DNA from: Paenibacillus sp. LHD-38
GTDB lineage: Bacteria > Bacillota > Bacilli > Paenibacillales > Paenibacillaceae
NCBI RefSeq assembly: GCF_031157315.1
Contig: NZ_JAVIFU010000023.1
Location: 1-64,000, forward strand
Length of the DNA stretch: 64,000 nucleotides
Reading direction: 5' to 3'
The notes below the pieces were generated by a model. It was not told the origin of the DNA and ran no database searches. It saw nothing but the letters and a program-made list of their open reading frames with translations. The position numbers and the translations under genes are program-made. Of the stretch, positions 7,383 through 17,236 are shown in pieces. The stretch's first letter is position 1, and each line of letters opens with the position of its first letter.

Positions 7383-8921
7383 CTATACGTATTTTTGCTG
7401 AAATGCCGCAATGCTTGCGTATTCCTCTGTCAATAGTCTTGAAACACGAATATAGATACGCATCAGCTCGGCATAGATTTTGGCGTTTTCCTTGTTTGGC
7501 AAATGGAAATGCGAGCCTCCTACCATGTCAGCAACCACGTCTAACGAGTCGATCTCCCCTAAGCTGTACAAGCCAAGAATGACGGCCCCAAGACATGAGC
7601 TCTCAATGCTTTCGGGCACATGGAGCTCTTGATCGAAAATATCAGCCATCATTTGGCGCCAAAGCTCCGATCTTGCAAATCCGCCTGTCGCTTGTATCTT
7701 AGTTGGCTTGCCTGTAAGCTCCTCTAACGCCATCAGAACGCTGTATAAATTAAAGATAACGCCTTCTAATGCCGCTCGAATAAGATGCTCCTTCTTATGA
7801 TGCAAGCCAAGACCAAAGTATGAGCCTCTTGCATTCGCATCCCATAGCGGTGCGCGCTCACCAGACAAATAAGGATGAAAAATAAGGCCGTCCGAGCCCG
7901 GATTCGCCTTCGCGGCAAGCTCAGTCAGCAGTTCATAAGGATCGATGCCCCGCTGTTTCGCCGTTGCAATCTCTTCCGTGCCGATCTGATCACGAACCCA
8001 TCTGAAGATCATTCCCCCGTTATTAACGGGACCGCCGATCACCCAGTGCTTCTCAGTCAGCGCGTAACAAAAAATTCTTCCCTTCGGATCCGTTACCGGC
8101 TTGTCCGTCACCGCGCGAATCGCACCGCTCGTGCCAATTGTAACGGCAACGACACCGGGATCGATCGCGTTTACGCCGAGGTTCGAAAGCACACCGTCAC
8201 TTGCACCGACCACAAACGGTGTAGAGGCCAGCAAGTTCATTTGCTGCGCGAAATTTTCGGCTAAGCCCTCAATCTTAAAGGTTGTAGGAACAAGCTCTGA
8301 TAGCCGATCTGGCGTAACGCCAGCTACAGACAATGCTTCCTCATCCCACTGCAGGTTGTTCAGATTAAATAACCCGGTTGCGGATGCAATAGAATAATCG
8401 ATGACATAACGGCCAAACAGCTTGAAAAAGACATATTCTTTGATCGAAATAAACTTATAAGTACTCTCAAAAAGCTCCTTATGATCATAGCGAAGCCAAG
8501 TAAGTTTGGATAACGGAGACATTGGATGAATCGGCGTACCTGTGCGCAAATAAATATTATGGCCGTTCCATTCGTTTTTGATCTTGTTCGTCCATTCCAT
8601 GCTGCGATTATCAGCCCACGTAATACATTTCGTTAATGGGATACCTGCACGATCTACGGCGATGACGCTATGCATGGCTGAGCTAAATGACACGCATAAA
8701 ATATCCTCTGACTGAACGTTACTTTTTTTAACGGCTTGTCCGATCGTACCCAGCACCGCATTAAAAATCTCATCAGGATCCTGCTCCGCGATGGCCGGTG
8801 AAGGAGAATGCAGCGGATATTCTATACCATGGCTTGCTACAATAGCTCCCTTTGTCGTAAAGAGAACCGACTTCGTGCTCGTCGTGCCGATATCTACACC
8901 GATTACATATTTTGTTTTCAT
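7383..8921 (-). CDS. gntK: Gluconokinase (FGGY family)
   Basis: A 512-residue sugar kinase of the FGGY family that phosphorylates gluconate to 6-phosphogluconate with ATP. The N-terminal phosphate-1 motif GVDIGTTSTKSVLF is at residues 8-21. The signature VTIGTSGAIR and the C-terminal adenosine-binding ATGGFARSELWRQMMAD are present. FGGY kinases for xylulose look similar, but the neighbouring 6-phosphogluconate dehydrogenase and GntP permease point to gluconate. The ATG has GGGAGGT six bases upstream. It lies about 100 bases downstream of the dehydrogenase on the same strand and probably shares its transcript. Confidence 0.88.
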   Translation of the reverse strand: MKTKYVIGVDIGTTSTKSVLFTTKGAIVASHGIEYPLHSPSPAIAEQDPDEIFNAVLGTIGQAVKKSNVQSEDILCVSFSSAMHSVIAVDRAGIPLTKCITWADNRSMEWTNKIKNEWNGHNIYLRTGTPIHPMSPLSKLTWLRYDHKELFESTYKFISIKEYVFFKLFGRYVIDYSIASATGLFNLNNLQWDEEALSVAGVTPDRLSELVPTTFKIEGLAENFAQQMNLLASTPFVVGASDGVLSNLGVNAIDPGVVAVTIGTSGAIRAVTDKPVTDPKGRIFCYALTEKHWVIGGPVNNGGMIFRWVRDQIGTEEIATAKQRGIDPYELLTELAAKANPGSDGLIFHPYLSGERAPLWDANARGSYFGLGLHHKKEHLIRAALEGVIFNLYSVLMALEELTGKPTKIQATGGFARSELWRQMMADIFDQELHVPESIESSCLGAVILGLYSLGEIDSLDVVADMVGGSHFHLPNKENAKIYAELMRIYIRVSRLLTEEYASIAAFQQKYV

Positions 8922-9027
8922 CTCCGTACCTCCCTATGCTTTTGCCAGACTATCAGCTGTTTTGCTTCTTAGAGAATCTATAACTATTACAATAACATTT
9001 CTTCCGATATATATTCAATTCAGAGCC

Positions 9028-9927
9028 TTATGAGCTTACGACGCTATGTCCGCCGAATTCATTACGCAGTGCTGCCACAACTTTGCCGGAGAATGTATTT
9101 TCCTCTAGTGAGCGGTATCTCATCAGAAGCGATAAAGCGATAACGGGCGTCGCGGTTTGCAGATCCAAGGCGGTTTCTAGTGTCCATTTCCCTTCGCCTG
9201 AAGAATGCATGATGCCTTTTAATCCTTCAAGACGAGCATCCTTTGCAAATGCGTTTTCCGTGAGCTCCATCAGCCATGAGCGAACAACGGAGCCGTTATT
9301 CCACACCCTCGCTACTTTCTCGAAATCGAAGTCGTATGCGCTTTTTTCCAGAAGCTCAAACCCTTCTGCAATCGACTGCATCATGCCATATTCAACACCG
9401 TTATGCACCATTTTCAAAAAATGGCCGCTGCCGCTTTCACCTGCGTGCAAATAACCGTTCTCTACACAAATATCGTGAAACAGCTGTTCAACGGAAGCAA
9501 ACGCTTCTTTATTCCCGCCAATCATCGTGCATGCGCCGTCTCTTGCTCCTGATGTTCCGCCGCTTGTGCCGACATCCAGGAAGTGAACGCCTTGCTCCAA
9601 TTGCTGTTTTGCTCTTCTAATCGTATCCTTGTAGTTGGAATTTCCGCCGTCAATCAGAATATCGCCAGCTTCCAGCGATTGGCTTACCTCCTCGATAACC
9701 GATTCCGTTAGCTCGCCAGCCGGTACCATCATCCAAATTACGCGCGGTGCGTTCAGCTTTTTAACCAGCTGCGCTATAGACTCTGCCCCTTGCGCTCCAT
9801 CCGCTGCAGCTTTCTCGACTGCTTCTGCATTCACATCGAAAACAACGGCTTTATGCTGGTGTTCCATAATATTAAGCATTAAATTATAACCCATTTTACC
9901 TAACCCGATTATACCTATTTGCATCAT
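9028..9927 (-). CDS. gnd: 6-phosphogluconate dehydrogenase, short YqeC type
   Basis: A 299-residue decarboxylating 6-phosphogluconate dehydrogenase that yields ribulose 5-phosphate. The Rossmann motif GIIGLGKMGYNL is at residues 4-15; IDGGNSNYKDTIRRA and the substrate motif DVGTSGGTSGARDG are present, as is the catalytic region KMVHNGVEYGMMQ. At about 300 residues it belongs to the short tetrameric type (YqeC, often NAD-linked), not the 470-residue Gnd. ATG 9927 follows AGGAG by seven bases. It precedes gntK on the same strand and is divergent from an RpiR regulator, so gluconate feeds kinase and then dehydrogenase. Confidence 0.88.
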   Translation of the reverse strand: MMQIGIIGLGKMGYNLMLNIMEHQHKAVVFDVNAEAVEKAAADGAQGAESIAQLVKKLNAPRVIWMMVPAGELTESVIEEVSQSLEAGDILIDGGNSNYKDTIRRAKQQLEQGVHFLDVGTSGGTSGARDGACTMIGGNKEAFASVEQLFHDICVENGYLHAGESGSGHFLKMVHNGVEYGMMQSIAEGFELLEKSAYDFDFEKVARVWNNGSVVRSWLMELTENAFAKDARLEGLKGIMHSSGEGKWTLETALDLQTATPVIALSLLMRYRSLEENTFSGKVVAALRNEFGGHSVVSS

Positions 9928-9966
9928 TATTCATCTCCTAAAAGGTTTTTAAAACTGCGCTGCTTT

Positions 9967-9984
9967 GCATGCTTATCAGCATGC
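9967..9984. promoter_or_regulatory. Short inverted repeat in the gnd-rpiR divergent region
   Basis: GCATGC, a 6-base spacer TTATCA, and a second GCATGC form a symmetric element between the divergent genes. It is a candidate operator for the RpiR regulator. Each half is itself self-complementary, so chance is possible. Confidence 0.3.
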
Positions 9985-10057
9985 GATATAGGATCATTGT
10001 GCCATTTATGTTATACTTCTCATGAAAAAAGCTGCTACACGAGGGGAAGCAACTACC

Positions 10058-10903
10058 ATGGTGCAAAACATGCTCGGTAAAATCCGTTCTTATTATGCAA
10101 GGTTCAGCGAAAAAGAAAAGAAAATTGCTACATATATCCTAAACAATCCGGAAAAAATCATTCATAGCACAATAAACGAGGTGGCTGACGATTTAAATGT
10201 CGCAGAAGCTACCGTTTTTCGCTTTTGCAAGCATATCGGCTATAAAGGTTATCAAGCGATGAAAATTGCGCTGGCATCTGAGATCATGACGCCGATGCAG
10301 CAGATTTATGAAGAGATTAACGAGAACGACAATGAAAAAACAATTGCCGAAAAGGTTTTTAAATCAAACATACGGACCTTGGAAAACACATTCCAAATTT
10401 TGGACGGTGACAACTTTGCCAAAGCCGTAGGTTTTATAGCACGTGCGAACCGCGTTCATTTCTACGGGATCGGCGGCTCTGGCGTCATTGCAATGGACGC
10501 CTTTCACAAATTCATACGTTCCGGCAAACAAGCCTTTGCTTTTACAGATGCGCATTTCCAGCTCATGTCTGCCGCGCAGTTGACGAAGGAGGATGTCGCT
10601 GTTGTGATTTCGCACTCGGGCACGAATAAGGACACCATTCGAATCTTGAAGACAGCGGGCCAGAATGGCGCAAAGACAATAGCCATAACCGGTTTTCCAA
10701 AATCGCCCATCAGCCAGCATGCTGACGTTTCACTTCATACGAGCTCAGACGAAACAGAATACCGCTCCGAAGCTCTTGCCTCAAGAATCGGTCAGCTTAG
10801 CTTAATCGATGCCCTCTATGTCAATGTCATGATTATTAATAAAGACAGAGCGAATGTTTCTCTTGAAAAAGTACGCGAAGCTATTTCCGAGACAAGAATT
10901 TGA
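10058..10903 (+). CDS. RpiR family regulator (HTH + SIS domain)
   Basis: A 281-residue RpiR-type regulator. The N-terminal helix-turn-helix (about residues 1-75) includes INEVADDLNVAEATVFRFCK. The C-terminal SIS sugar-phosphate isomerase-like domain (about 115-250) has VHFYGIGGSGVIAMDA and VVISHSGTNKDTIR. ATG 10058 has GAGGGG about 11 bases upstream. The in-frame ATG at 10022 lies immediately after a TATACT box, so it would be at or before the transcription start. Divergent from gnd-gntK and convergent with gntP, it is the likely gluconate regulator, sensing a phosphorylated sugar such as 6-phosphogluconate. That ligand is inferred. Confidence 0.88.
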   Translation: MVQNMLGKIRSYYARFSEKEKKIATYILNNPEKIIHSTINEVADDLNVAEATVFRFCKHIGYKGYQAMKIALASEIMTPMQQIYEEINENDNEKTIAEKVFKSNIRTLENTFQILDGDNFAKAVGFIARANRVHFYGIGGSGVIAMDAFHKFIRSGKQAFAFTDAHFQLMSAAQLTKEDVAVVISHSGTNKDTIRILKTAGQNGAKTIAITGFPKSPISQHADVSLHTSSDETEYRSEALASRIGQLSLIDALYVNVMIINKDRANVSLEKVREAISETRI

Positions 10904-10931
10904 TCCATTCTAATAATTAATGTTATAGAAG

Positions 10932-10974
10932 AAAGGTGAGCTACTGACTGCGAGGTCAACGGTTCACCTTTTTT
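10932..10974. terminator. Terminator between the RpiR gene and gntP
   Basis: AAAGGTGA (10932-10939) pairs with TCACCTTT (10964-10971), followed by further T. It lies between convergent genes. Confidence 0.65.
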
Positions 10975-10981
10975 CGTTCGA

Positions 10982-12331
10982 TTAGACGAAGATATCCACC
11001 ACTAGAATAAGCAAAAGCGCAGTTACGGAAATAATGGTTTCAAGAGCCGTCCAAGTCAAAAGCGTTTCCTTCACGGACATTCCGAAATACTCTTTAATCA
11101 TCCAGAACCCTGAATCATTTACGTGAGACAGAATAAGTGATCCTGCTCCTGTCGCAAGAACAAGCAGTTCCAAATTAGCCCCTGGCACAACCGCAGCAAT
11201 TGGCGCTACAATTCCTGCTGCTGTCATCATGGATACCGTAGCAGAACCTGTCGCTACGCGGATCAACGCCGCAATCCCCCAACCGAGCAATATCGGTGAA
11301 ACATTTGTAGAGGTTGCCAAATCCGCGATATATTCACCGATACCAGAATCGAGCAAAACGCGGTTAAAAGCTCCCCCAGCGCCGATGACCAACAAGATTG
11401 TCGCTGTTGGAGCTAAACAATCGTTCGTGAATTTAAGTACAGTCTCCCTGCTGAGACCGCGGAAGAAACCTAAGCTAAAGAAGGAATAGATGGTTGCGAT
11501 CAATAACGCTGTAACTGGATCGCCGATAAAGCGCAATGCTTGGTAAAGCTCACTTTCTTTCTCAAGAAAAAGCTCAGCAATGGAAGACGTAAGCATAAGG
11601 ATAACAGGCACTAGAACCGTAAATACCGTGTTAAAAAAGCCCGGTAATTTTCTTGTAGAGTCTGCCTCTGCCAGCTGATCTCCAATTTCCTTAGGAACTG
11701 TCTTATGAATCCGTTTCCCTATCCATTGACCGTACATAGGGCCTGCAATAATCGCAGTCGGGAGACCCACGATAATGGCGTACAGGATCGTCAGGCCAAC
11801 ATCGGCATTGAAGATACCTACTGCTGCCATCGCTGCCGGATGAGGGGGAACAAGACCATGTACAACGGAAAGGCCCGCTACAAGCGGTACGCCAATTTTG
11901 ACTAAGGATACACCCGTCTGCCGAGCAATTGTAAATACCAATGGAATTAACAATACGAAGCCAACCTGGAAAAAGACTGGAATACCGACGATAAAAGCTA
12001 CAAACATCATCGCCCAATGAACATTTTTTTCACCGAAACGTTTAATGAGGGTTTGCGCGATTTTCTCGGCGCCTCCGGATTCAGCCATCATTTTTCCAAG
12101 CATCGTCCCCAGTGCAAGAACGATCGCAAGGAAGCCCAGCGTATTCCCCATTCCTGTCTTAATAGAGTCAATAATGCCTGGTCCGCCTGTTTCCGTGGTG
12201 AACAAAGGCATTCCCGTTGCAAGTCCTACCCCGATCGCGGTAACGATCAACGAGACGAACGGATTAAGCTTAGCCACTGTGATGAGTAGCAGCAATACGA
12301 CAATAGCCGCCAAAACGATAAGTAATAACAT
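10982..12331 (-). CDS. gntP: Gluconate permease, GntP family
   Basis: A 449-residue membrane transporter of the GntP family (gluconate:H+ symporters) with about 12-14 hydrophobic helices. Family signatures include LGTMLGKMMAESGGAEKIA, HWAMMFVAFIVGIPVFFQVG, VPPHPAAMAAVGI and the C-terminal LILSHVNDSGFWMIKEYFG region. It brings gluconate into the cell for GntK. AGGAGG lies a few bases before the ATG. Unlike in Bacillus subtilis, it is separated from the kinase and dehydrogenase by the RpiR gene and has its own promoter. Confidence 0.92.
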   Translation of the reverse strand: MLLLIVLAAIVVLLLLITVAKLNPFVSLIVTAIGVGLATGMPLFTTETGGPGIIDSIKTGMGNTLGFLAIVLALGTMLGKMMAESGGAEKIAQTLIKRFGEKNVHWAMMFVAFIVGIPVFFQVGFVLLIPLVFTIARQTGVSLVKIGVPLVAGLSVVHGLVPPHPAAMAAVGIFNADVGLTILYAIIVGLPTAIIAGPMYGQWIGKRIHKTVPKEIGDQLAEADSTRKLPGFFNTVFTVLVPVILMLTSSIAELFLEKESELYQALRFIGDPVTALLIATIYSFFSLGFFRGLSRETVLKFTNDCLAPTATILLVIGAGGAFNRVLLDSGIGEYIADLATSTNVSPILLGWGIAALIRVATGSATVSMMTAAGIVAPIAAVVPGANLELLVLATGAGSLILSHVNDSGFWMIKEYFGMSVKETLLTWTALETIISVTALLLILVVDIFV

Positions 12332-12379
12332 AGTGTGCCCTCCTAAGTTGTCTTGAGAATTTACCGAGCAAGCTTATCA

Positions 12380-12408
12380 ATTATATGAAAAAAAATTTCT
12401 CAAATCAA
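12380..12408 (-). promoter_or_regulatory. Sigma-A promoter of gntP
   Basis: On the minus strand TTGATT (12408-12403) is followed after 17 bases by TATAAT (12385-12380). Transcription would start near 12373, giving a leader of about 40 bases. The region upstream to 12520 is very AT-rich, like an UP element, and holds no gene. Confidence 0.6.
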
Positions 12409-12522
12409 TATTAATCATAGAAAAATATTTTATTATTTTTGTTGAATATTCAGTTCTATATTATGGTTAATAAAAATCATTTCATTCAAACAGCCTTCAC
12501 AATTAAAAAAAAGCAGGCCAAA

Positions 12523-12563
12523 AAGAACCCGCATGCTTGAAATACAGCATGCGGGTTCTTTTT
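12523..12563. terminator. Terminator of the glycogen operon
   Basis: A perfect 15-bp stem (12523-12537 with 12546-12560) and 8-base loop, with T-runs on both strands. It ends the minus-strand glycogen operon. Confidence 0.88.
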
Positions 12564-12586
12564 TAGATGCTTATCTGAAAGGAATA

Positions 12587-14572
12587 TCACAAATTATTGT
12601 TTAATTCCCTTTCGAGACGAAGTCGCTTATATTTCTCTGCATATTTGCTTACACTGTGCACAACTGTTGCATGTGACCAGGTGAGCGGTGCAACTGATAA
12701 TGGTTTTCCGTCATACGGATTCAACTGCTCAGGCAGCAAGCCGCTTTGAAGCGCATGGTCCGACACCCATTGCAGCGTTTGACGAGGCCCTTCCAGCTCT
12801 TCCAGCGTCTTAGCGGAATCTATCTCAAAGTTAGCTACCCACAATGTGCAAATAATCCAAGGGTTGCCTGGAACCTTGTCAATTTCGCCAGACTGCTGGA
12901 AATAATAATCGTTCGTATAACGAGCGATTCCTCCAATATGCGTTTTGACCTGCAGACCTTCTTTGATCGCCAGCATCGTCTGAACGACACGGTAATCATC
13001 GACGGGAAGCACACCAAATTCCAATACACCGAACAAGCTGCTCTCGAGCGTCATATCCTTCACCCATCGGTTATCCTTCTGAATTAAACCGCGAGCGAAT
13101 CGACCCGTTTCCTCGTCCCACAGATGCGTAATAATGCCATGCTTGATCATCTCTGCCGTACTCTTGTAATGGTCGCTGCGCTCATAATCTCCGAAGAGAT
13201 CCGTAAAGAATGACGCAGCCATCAGACCGCCGTAAACGGAAGCTGCGGTGTACGTCCAAATCCCGTAGCGTTCCTCCCATAAATCGTAGCTTGGCTTTGG
13301 TAGCGACAAGGAAGGCTCCATGTATGAGCTTAAAAAGGTAGCTGCCTTCCGGATTAAGTTGCTGTAAAGCGACTGCGGCAGCTCAATGACCTGATTTCGA
13401 GAATAATCCTTCCACAAGGCGAACAGCACGAGCGCCGTTTCATCCTCTTGTATCGGCAAACGCCTGCTTCCTTGCACAATATAAGGATGCCAGCTGGAGC
13501 CTACTGTGCCGTCTGGATTATATTTGTGATACAAATATCCCTCAGGCGACAGAGCTTGCGCGCAGAAATGGAAAAACGGTGCTATAACGCTCTGATAGCC
13601 CGCCATTGACATGGCATCCGCGATAAGCGCTCCGTCACGCGGCCACATGTAGCTGTAATGATCCCGATTATATTGCAAAATATCGGTATCGTTTGCTGCC
13701 AATATGGCTCCCCGTTCATCAACCTGCGTTCGAACGAGCAGCAAGCTTTGTTTGAACATTTTCACAACATCATGCGGCAGGTCGCCGAGGTCGGTTTCTG
13801 CCCTGCGAAGCCAATGCTTCCAGTAAATGACCATTCGGCTGAGCAGCTTTTCCGGATGATTATCCTGCACGTATTGGTTGAGTTCCTTAACTTCTTCTAA
13901 ATTCTGACCAATAGACATCCAGTAATACACGGATTTATCGCTGTTTGGCGCTACGATTGTACGGAAGCTGATCGTACTGTCAACCGAGCCTTGAGCGATG
14001 GAATTGCCCATTAGCACGCCGTCCTCTGCGTCGCGCCACGTGCCTTCCGCGGATTGGAACCTTTTGATCCCCGTCGAATATTGGGTCATCCCGCCTTCGT
14101 CCGAGAAACCGTTGAACATGAAATAATTATTCCGCTTGTAATGATAGAGGGTGTGATTTTCCGGATAATAAACGGCAGTATCGCCGACCTCAGAGCCGTC
14201 AATCATCAAATCCTGATGGAAAAACAAACGAACCTCTTTGGTATCGTTTGTTCTGTTGCGAATAACAACCCGTTTAATATAAATGCATTCCCGTTGATGA
14301 ATTCCGTCATTCATATGGAGTTCAATACCTAAACCATCATGCTTTGCCGTAATATTCGTAACTAACGAATCATCAATATAATCTAAATCAAACTTCCACT
14401 CGGGCTCATCCAACCAGCTAAAGGCACCTTCCACCCACACGCCTAAGCGGCAATATTGACCGCCAACGTGATTTAGCTGCCCGACGAATGGATAATAAAT
14501 GTCCCGAATATAGCAATGCTGATCCAAATTAAGGAGCATCTTTCCGTTGCCGATTACAAGATGACGGGCCAT
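12587..14572 (-). CDS. Glycoside hydrolase family 15 glucosidase
   Basis: A 661-residue family 15 glycoside hydrolase (glucoamylase-like), releasing glucose from the non-reducing ends of alpha-glucans. The N-terminal beta-sandwich (about residues 1-270) precedes the alpha/alpha barrel, where YSYMWPRDGALIADAMSMAG is the family hallmark; LWEERYGIWTYTAASVYGG and a C-terminal PLTWSHATVVHSV follow. There is no signal peptide, so it acts in the cytoplasm. It overlaps glgA by 19 bases and is the last gene of the glycogen operon, the position glgP holds in Bacillus subtilis. It probably degrades stored glycogen, giving glucose rather than glucose 1-phosphate. Confidence 0.85.
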   Translation of the reverse strand: MARHLVIGNGKMLLNLDQHCYIRDIYYPFVGQLNHVGGQYCRLGVWVEGAFSWLDEPEWKFDLDYIDDSLVTNITAKHDGLGIELHMNDGIHQRECIYIKRVVIRNRTNDTKEVRLFFHQDLMIDGSEVGDTAVYYPENHTLYHYKRNNYFMFNGFSDEGGMTQYSTGIKRFQSAEGTWRDAEDGVLMGNSIAQGSVDSTISFRTIVAPNSDKSVYYWMSIGQNLEEVKELNQYVQDNHPEKLLSRMVIYWKHWLRRAETDLGDLPHDVVKMFKQSLLLVRTQVDERGAILAANDTDILQYNRDHYSYMWPRDGALIADAMSMAGYQSVIAPFFHFCAQALSPEGYLYHKYNPDGTVGSSWHPYIVQGSRRLPIQEDETALVLFALWKDYSRNQVIELPQSLYSNLIRKAATFLSSYMEPSLSLPKPSYDLWEERYGIWTYTAASVYGGLMAASFFTDLFGDYERSDHYKSTAEMIKHGIITHLWDEETGRFARGLIQKDNRWVKDMTLESSLFGVLEFGVLPVDDYRVVQTMLAIKEGLQVKTHIGGIARYTNDYYFQQSGEIDKVPGNPWIICTLWVANFEIDSAKTLEELEGPRQTLQWVSDHALQSGLLPEQLNPYDGKPLSVAPLTWSHATVVHSVSKYAEKYKRLRLERELNNNL

Positions 14573-16017
14573 GACTCTTTCTCCTTTCGATGCGCTAAGA
14601 GTTGTGAGTAAACGGATATATAGGCTTTGGCGGAGCGGTTCCAGCTATAATCTTCATTGCTGCCGTTACTCACGATTTGCTTCCAGGCTTCCTGATTACG
14701 ATATAGAGCTAATGCTCTGCGCACGGTATACATATAATCATGCGCGTTGTAATTAGTAAAGCTGAAGCCGTTACCTTCGCCAGTATATTCGTTATAGGCT
14801 TGTACCGTGTCCTTTAATCCACCAGTCTCTCGAACAATCGGTACAGAGCGATAGCGCAAAGCGAGAAGCTGACTTAAACCGCATGGCTCAAATTGAGAAG
14901 GCATCGCAAATATATCCGAGCCTGCATAAATTCGACGGGCCAACCGATCGTCATAGCCGATCCAAACGGCAAATTTATCGGGATAATGGTATGCAATATG
15001 ATTGAAAAACTGCTCATATTTCGCATCACCGGCACCTAACACAACAAATTGCACATCATCTTGCAGCAGCTCTTCGAGCGTAGCCGTAATTAAATCAAAG
15101 CCTTTCTGCTCCACTAACCGGGATACAATGCCGATTAGGGGAATATCCTCTGATTGAGGAAGCCCAAACTCGCGTTGGAGCTCTACTTTATTTTTTCGCT
15201 TGCGGCTTAAGGAATTTCGGTATGGAATGTCCAATGAGCTATCATTCATGGGATCAAACAGTTCGTCATCAATTCCATTTACGATACCCACTAAGTCGCC
15301 TGATCGGTATCTAAGCAGGGAGTCCAGCTTCTCACCAAAATATTCCGTTTGGATTTCCTCCGCATAGGTGCTGCTGACAGTCGTGAGCTTGTCTGCGTAG
15401 ACAAGACCGCCCTTCATACAGCTTCCTGCTCCATGAAATTCCAAGCTGTCAGCAAAAAACATATCAGGTCCCACGCCAAGCAAATCCATTAGCAGGTCAA
15501 TACCGAACAAGCCTTGATATTTCAAATTATGAATGGTAAATACCGATTTGGTGTATGCCCATGCCGGATCGTGATAGTACCTTGTTTTGAGTAGAAACGG
15601 TATGAGTCCGGTTTGCCAGTCATGGCAATGAACGATATCAGGATGGAAATCCATGTAACGCACAGCCTCCATCACCGCAAAACAGAAGAACACGAAGCGC
15701 TCAGCGTCATCCCCATAACCATAAAGACCTCTGCGCTTAAAATAAAACTCGTTATCGATCAAATAATATATAACACCGTCAAACTCAGCCCTCAGCAACC
15801 CGCAATATTGATTGCGCCAGCCAAAGGAAACCGTAAAATGTGCGATTTGCTCAAACTGCCCAATAAGGGCAGCAGGTATTTCTTCATATTTAGGCAAAAC
15901 GACTCTGGTATCAACGCCCCGCTTATTCAGCGCCTTAGGGAGCGCCCCTGCAACGTCGGCGAGTCCGCCTGTCTTCGCAAGCGGCACAGCTTCTGAGGTT
16001 GCGAACAAAATGTTCAT
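14554..16017 (-). CDS. glgA: Glycogen synthase
   Basis: A 487-residue GT5 glycogen synthase that adds glucose from ADP-glucose to growing alpha-1,4 chains. The ADP-glucose site KTGGLADVAGALPKAL is at residues 15-30. FTIHNLKYQGLF, GIVSRLVEQKGFDLI and the C-terminal FEPCGLSQLLALRYRSVPIV are all family signatures. AAAGGAG lies five bases before the ATG. It follows glgD by about 100 bases and overlaps the GH15 gene downstream, so its expression is coupled to the enzyme that removes glucose from the same polymer. Confidence 0.95.
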   Translation of the reverse strand: MNILFATSEAVPLAKTGGLADVAGALPKALNKRGVDTRVVLPKYEEIPAALIGQFEQIAHFTVSFGWRNQYCGLLRAEFDGVIYYLIDNEFYFKRRGLYGYGDDAERFVFFCFAVMEAVRYMDFHPDIVHCHDWQTGLIPFLLKTRYYHDPAWAYTKSVFTIHNLKYQGLFGIDLLMDLLGVGPDMFFADSLEFHGAGSCMKGGLVYADKLTTVSSTYAEEIQTEYFGEKLDSLLRYRSGDLVGIVNGIDDELFDPMNDSSLDIPYRNSLSRKRKNKVELQREFGLPQSEDIPLIGIVSRLVEQKGFDLITATLEELLQDDVQFVVLGAGDAKYEQFFNHIAYHYPDKFAVWIGYDDRLARRIYAGSDIFAMPSQFEPCGLSQLLALRYRSVPIVRETGGLKDTVQAYNEYTGEGNGFSFTNYNAHDYMYTVRRALALYRNQEAWKQIVSNGSNEDYSWNRSAKAYISVYSQLLAHRKEKESWPVIL

Positions 16018-16123
16018 AGGATTCTCCTTTCATATGGACGCCGCATCAGCAATGCATCAACCTAATCGGAAACGGCTTGCGTATTCCTATCGTGGTATAG
16101 CGCATGTTTCGCGGCAAAATAAA

Positions 16124-17236
16124 TTAAATAATTTTTCTTTTCCCAGCTAAAAATGGCGCACTAGCGGCACCGCGAATGTCTCGCTCCGCTTCAACGCGTA
16201 CATCCTTGTCCAAAATACTGTGCTGCAAAAAGCTGTCTTCACCAATAATACCGTTTTGCATCACGATGCTATTGCTTACAATTGCACCCTTTTGGACATG
16301 TACACCTCGGAACAAAATACTATTAACGACCGTTCCTTCGATTCGACAGCCGTTTGCAATAAGCGAATTCGAAACCTTTGAGCTTCCTAAATAACGTGCT
16401 GGAGGTTCATCCTTAACCTTCGTGAAAATCGGGCCTGGTTGGTAGAAAAGCTCTTTCCAAACGTCTGGATCAAGCAAATTCATATTATTGCGGTAATAGC
16501 TTCCGAGCGTGTTCACAACGCCCAAATAACCCTCATACATATAGCCGTAAACATTGAGCTGGTCGAGTCTGGAGAAGATCGCGTGCCGAACAAGATGATC
16601 CTGCCCTTGTGCCAACGAGGTTTCTACCAGTTCCATTAGCAAATCCTTGCGCATGACGTACATCTCCATAGAGCTGATGTCGCTCGCCATACGGCCATAG
16701 TGGTCTTGAATCGCCGTAATTCGGCCATCCTCATTCATCTTCACCTTACGAGCCTTGCCTGACAGCAGATCTGTCTGCTGTTTGCAAACGACCGTAATAT
16801 CAGCTTCGCGCTCCAAATGGAATTGAATGACCTTTTCAAAATCAATATTGCAAACCATGTGGCTGCGGGTAATAACCACATAATCTAGCGATGCGCGATT
16901 AAAATAATCACGCTGTTGATAGAAGTGATATAAATCGCCGCGGCTGATTTCTTGGATATCGTCAGTAGCCGGCGGAAGCACGAATAAACCGCTTTGTCGG
17001 TGCTGAAGATCCCAATGCTTGCCTGAACCAAGATGATCCATCAGCGAACGGTATTTGGTATGCGCAAATACCGCTACCTTTGAAATGCCCGAATTAACCA
17101 TGCTGGACAATATAAAATCAATTAAGCGATATCGAGCGCCAAAGGGCACCGTTGCGAGGCAACGGCCCTGTGTTAATCCTTCGAGCTCATCCGTCTCATG
17201 AATTAAATTAATGACGCCCATGACTTTATGCTTCAT
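16124..17236 (-). CDS. glgD: Glucose-1-phosphate adenylyltransferase subunit GlgD
   Basis: A 370-residue GlgD, the non-catalytic partner of GlgC in Bacilli. It has the nucleotidyltransferase fold (about residues 1-240) and a left-handed beta-helix with hexapeptide repeats at the C-terminus (about 285-350). The catalytic GGxGxRL loop at the N-terminus is replaced by HETDELEGLTQGRCLA, which supports a regulatory role; GlgD raises the activity of GlgC in the heterotetramer. Its start overlaps the glgC stop by four bases, as expected for subunits made in equal amounts. Confidence 0.93.
   Translation of the reverse strand: MKHKVMGVINLIHETDELEGLTQGRCLATVPFGARYRLIDFILSSMVNSGISKVAVFAHTKYRSLMDHLGSGKHWDLQHRQSGLFVLPPATDDIQEISRGDLYHFYQQRDYFNRASLDYVVITRSHMVCNIDFEKVIQFHLEREADITVVCKQQTDLLSGKARKVKMNEDGRITAIQDHYGRMASDISSMEMYVMRKDLLMELVETSLAQGQDHLVRHAIFSRLDQLNVYGYMYEGYLGVVNTLGSYYRNNMNLLDPDVWKELFYQPGPIFTKVKDEPPARYLGSSKVSNSLIANGCRIEGTVVNSILFRGVHVQKGAIVSNSIVMQNGIIGEDSFLQHSILDKDVRVEAERDIRGAASAPFLAGKRKII

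Noticed and set aside
14054..14332. Long antisense frames inside the GH15, glgA, dnaG and addA genes
   Set aside because: These are reverse-strand shadows of well-conserved coding regions with no start signals.
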